DNA from: Echinostoma caproni
Taxonomy: Eukaryota; Platyhelminthes; Trematoda; Plagiorchiida; Echinostomatidae
Length of the DNA stretch: 27,478 nt
NCBI GenBank assembly: GCA_900618425.1
Contig: UZAN01047047.1
Span: 1 to 27,478 of the forward strand
Direction: 5' to 3'
Shown here one piece after another: positions 27,066 to 27,478 of this stretch. Within the stretch, counting starts at the first letter, position 1, and every line of letters starts with the position of its first letter. Under the pieces are notes generated by a model, which worked only from the letters and a program-made list of their open reading frames with translations, searched no databases and had not been told where the DNA came from. A program made the position numbers and the translations under genes.

Positions 27066-27478
27066 TTAGTAAGAACCCTGTTCAATAGAGTTTGTCGCCT
27101 GTGTAGTCCGTAAGTGATAGAAAGTGAACTTAGAGATTTGACGATTGCCTAGTCCTCTAACGTTTATCCTCTGCCTTTTACAGAGACATATTGCACACCT
27201 ACCATTCCTAAGCCACCTTACAATGCGGTCTAAAAGAAACCAGTTTTCATTGGTGTACCATTTAAAAGAGACGGTGTAACTGCACGGGTTGGTCGTTGAC
27301 TTCGTAATACAGTTGAGTCTACGTGTTCTGCCGCGAATCTGAGCATGCTTCAAAAGACAATGAACTCAAAGATTCGGTCAGGTATAGACAGATTCAGTGA
27401 TTCGATCACCTCCAATTGAATTTATCTTTTCACTTTACTTGCGGTTCGCGGTATGTCGGAAGAACTGAACGCCGGCTG
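27066..27478 (+). pseudogene. Penelope-like linker and partial GIY-YIG endonuclease
   Basis: After G-L-V-R-T-L-F-N-R-V (27063-27092) and K-K-P-V-F-I-G-V-P-F (about 27235-27265), typical of the Penelope linker, the last 42 bases read T-C-G-S-R-Y-V-G-R-T-E-R-R-L, the core of the GIY-YIG domain with its Tyr and Arg. The frame changes between these parts. The rest of the domain lies beyond the window. Confidence 0.85.

Larger units (their letters stand above)
25809..27478 (+). mobile_element. Penelope-like element, RT plus start of GIY-YIG, runs off the right edge
   Basis: Colinear on the plus strand: N-terminal region (25809-25997), RT (about 26060-27056), linker (27060-27430) and the beginning of a GIY-YIG nuclease at 27437-27478. 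It includes most of the RT, unlike the minus-strand copy at 21.8-22.6 kb, and the shared regions differ enough (W-S-G-Q-Y-L against W-K-G-Q-Y-L) to suggest separate families. Stops and shifts show it is inactive. Confidence 0.9.

Overview
The window looks like nuclear DNA of a flatworm, most likely a digenean trematode. Coding density is very low, decayed retroelements are common (Ty3/gypsy, an RTE/CR1-type non-LTR element with an (ATG)n tail, and two Penelope-like elements with GIY-YIG endonuclease), and there are tRNA-derived SINE pieces, long microsatellites and an unresolved N near 11,612 that suggests a draft assembly. The flatworm call rests mainly on the micro-exon structure described next, a hallmark of schistosome micro-exon genes (MEGs). 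I cannot name the species, and no conventional full-length host gene is visible.

The main signal is a dispersed set of tiny exons on the minus strand. Ten separate sites (3436, 5495, 9025, 15733, 16666, 17436, 19127, 19716, 22906 and 23167) carry a pyrimidine-tract-AG acceptor, exactly 18 nt, and then a GTAAGT or GTGAGT donor. In one common phase (the exon starts at codon position 2) each exon reads as five whole residues of the type A-P-G-Y-P (ADGYA, EYPYE, APGYA, APEYP, AGGYP, PTGHT, EDPYR, GDGYA), plus a split codon at each junction. Copies differ partly at wobble positions. A 15-nt exon (7886, PPPM) and a 12-nt exon (5947) obey the same rule, and 6516 looks like a broken copy. Joined in minus-strand order they would encode a Pro/Gly/Tyr-rich hexapeptide-repeat chain. 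A possible first exon with a signal-peptide-like start (24620 to 24518) ends in the matching phase.

Layout from left to right: 1-720, no gene; 726-1860, decayed gypsy pol (minus); 1.9-9.1 kb, intron-like DNA with micro-exons and duplicated blocks; 9.5-10.1 kb, SINE pieces in inverted arrangement; 10.3-14.0 kb, non-LTR retroelements, one nearly complete but dead (minus) and one endonuclease fragment (plus); 14.5-20.1 kb, a tandem array of micro-exon-bearing units interrupted by a non-LTR fragment at 18.05-18.64 kb; 21.4-22.56 kb, a truncated Penelope-like element (minus); 22.7-23.45 kb, a block duplicated from 5.3-6.7 kb; 23.8-24.0 kb, (TATG)n; 24.5-25.1 kb, candidate exons; 25.8 kb to the right edge, a second Penelope-like element (plus) that runs off the window.

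Interpretation: one or two MEG-like secreted-protein genes on the minus strand have grown by duplication of units that each carry one 18-nt exon with flanking intron, while retroelements inserted between units. The exon structure is read directly from the sequence. Expression, exon order, gene ends and function are inferred.
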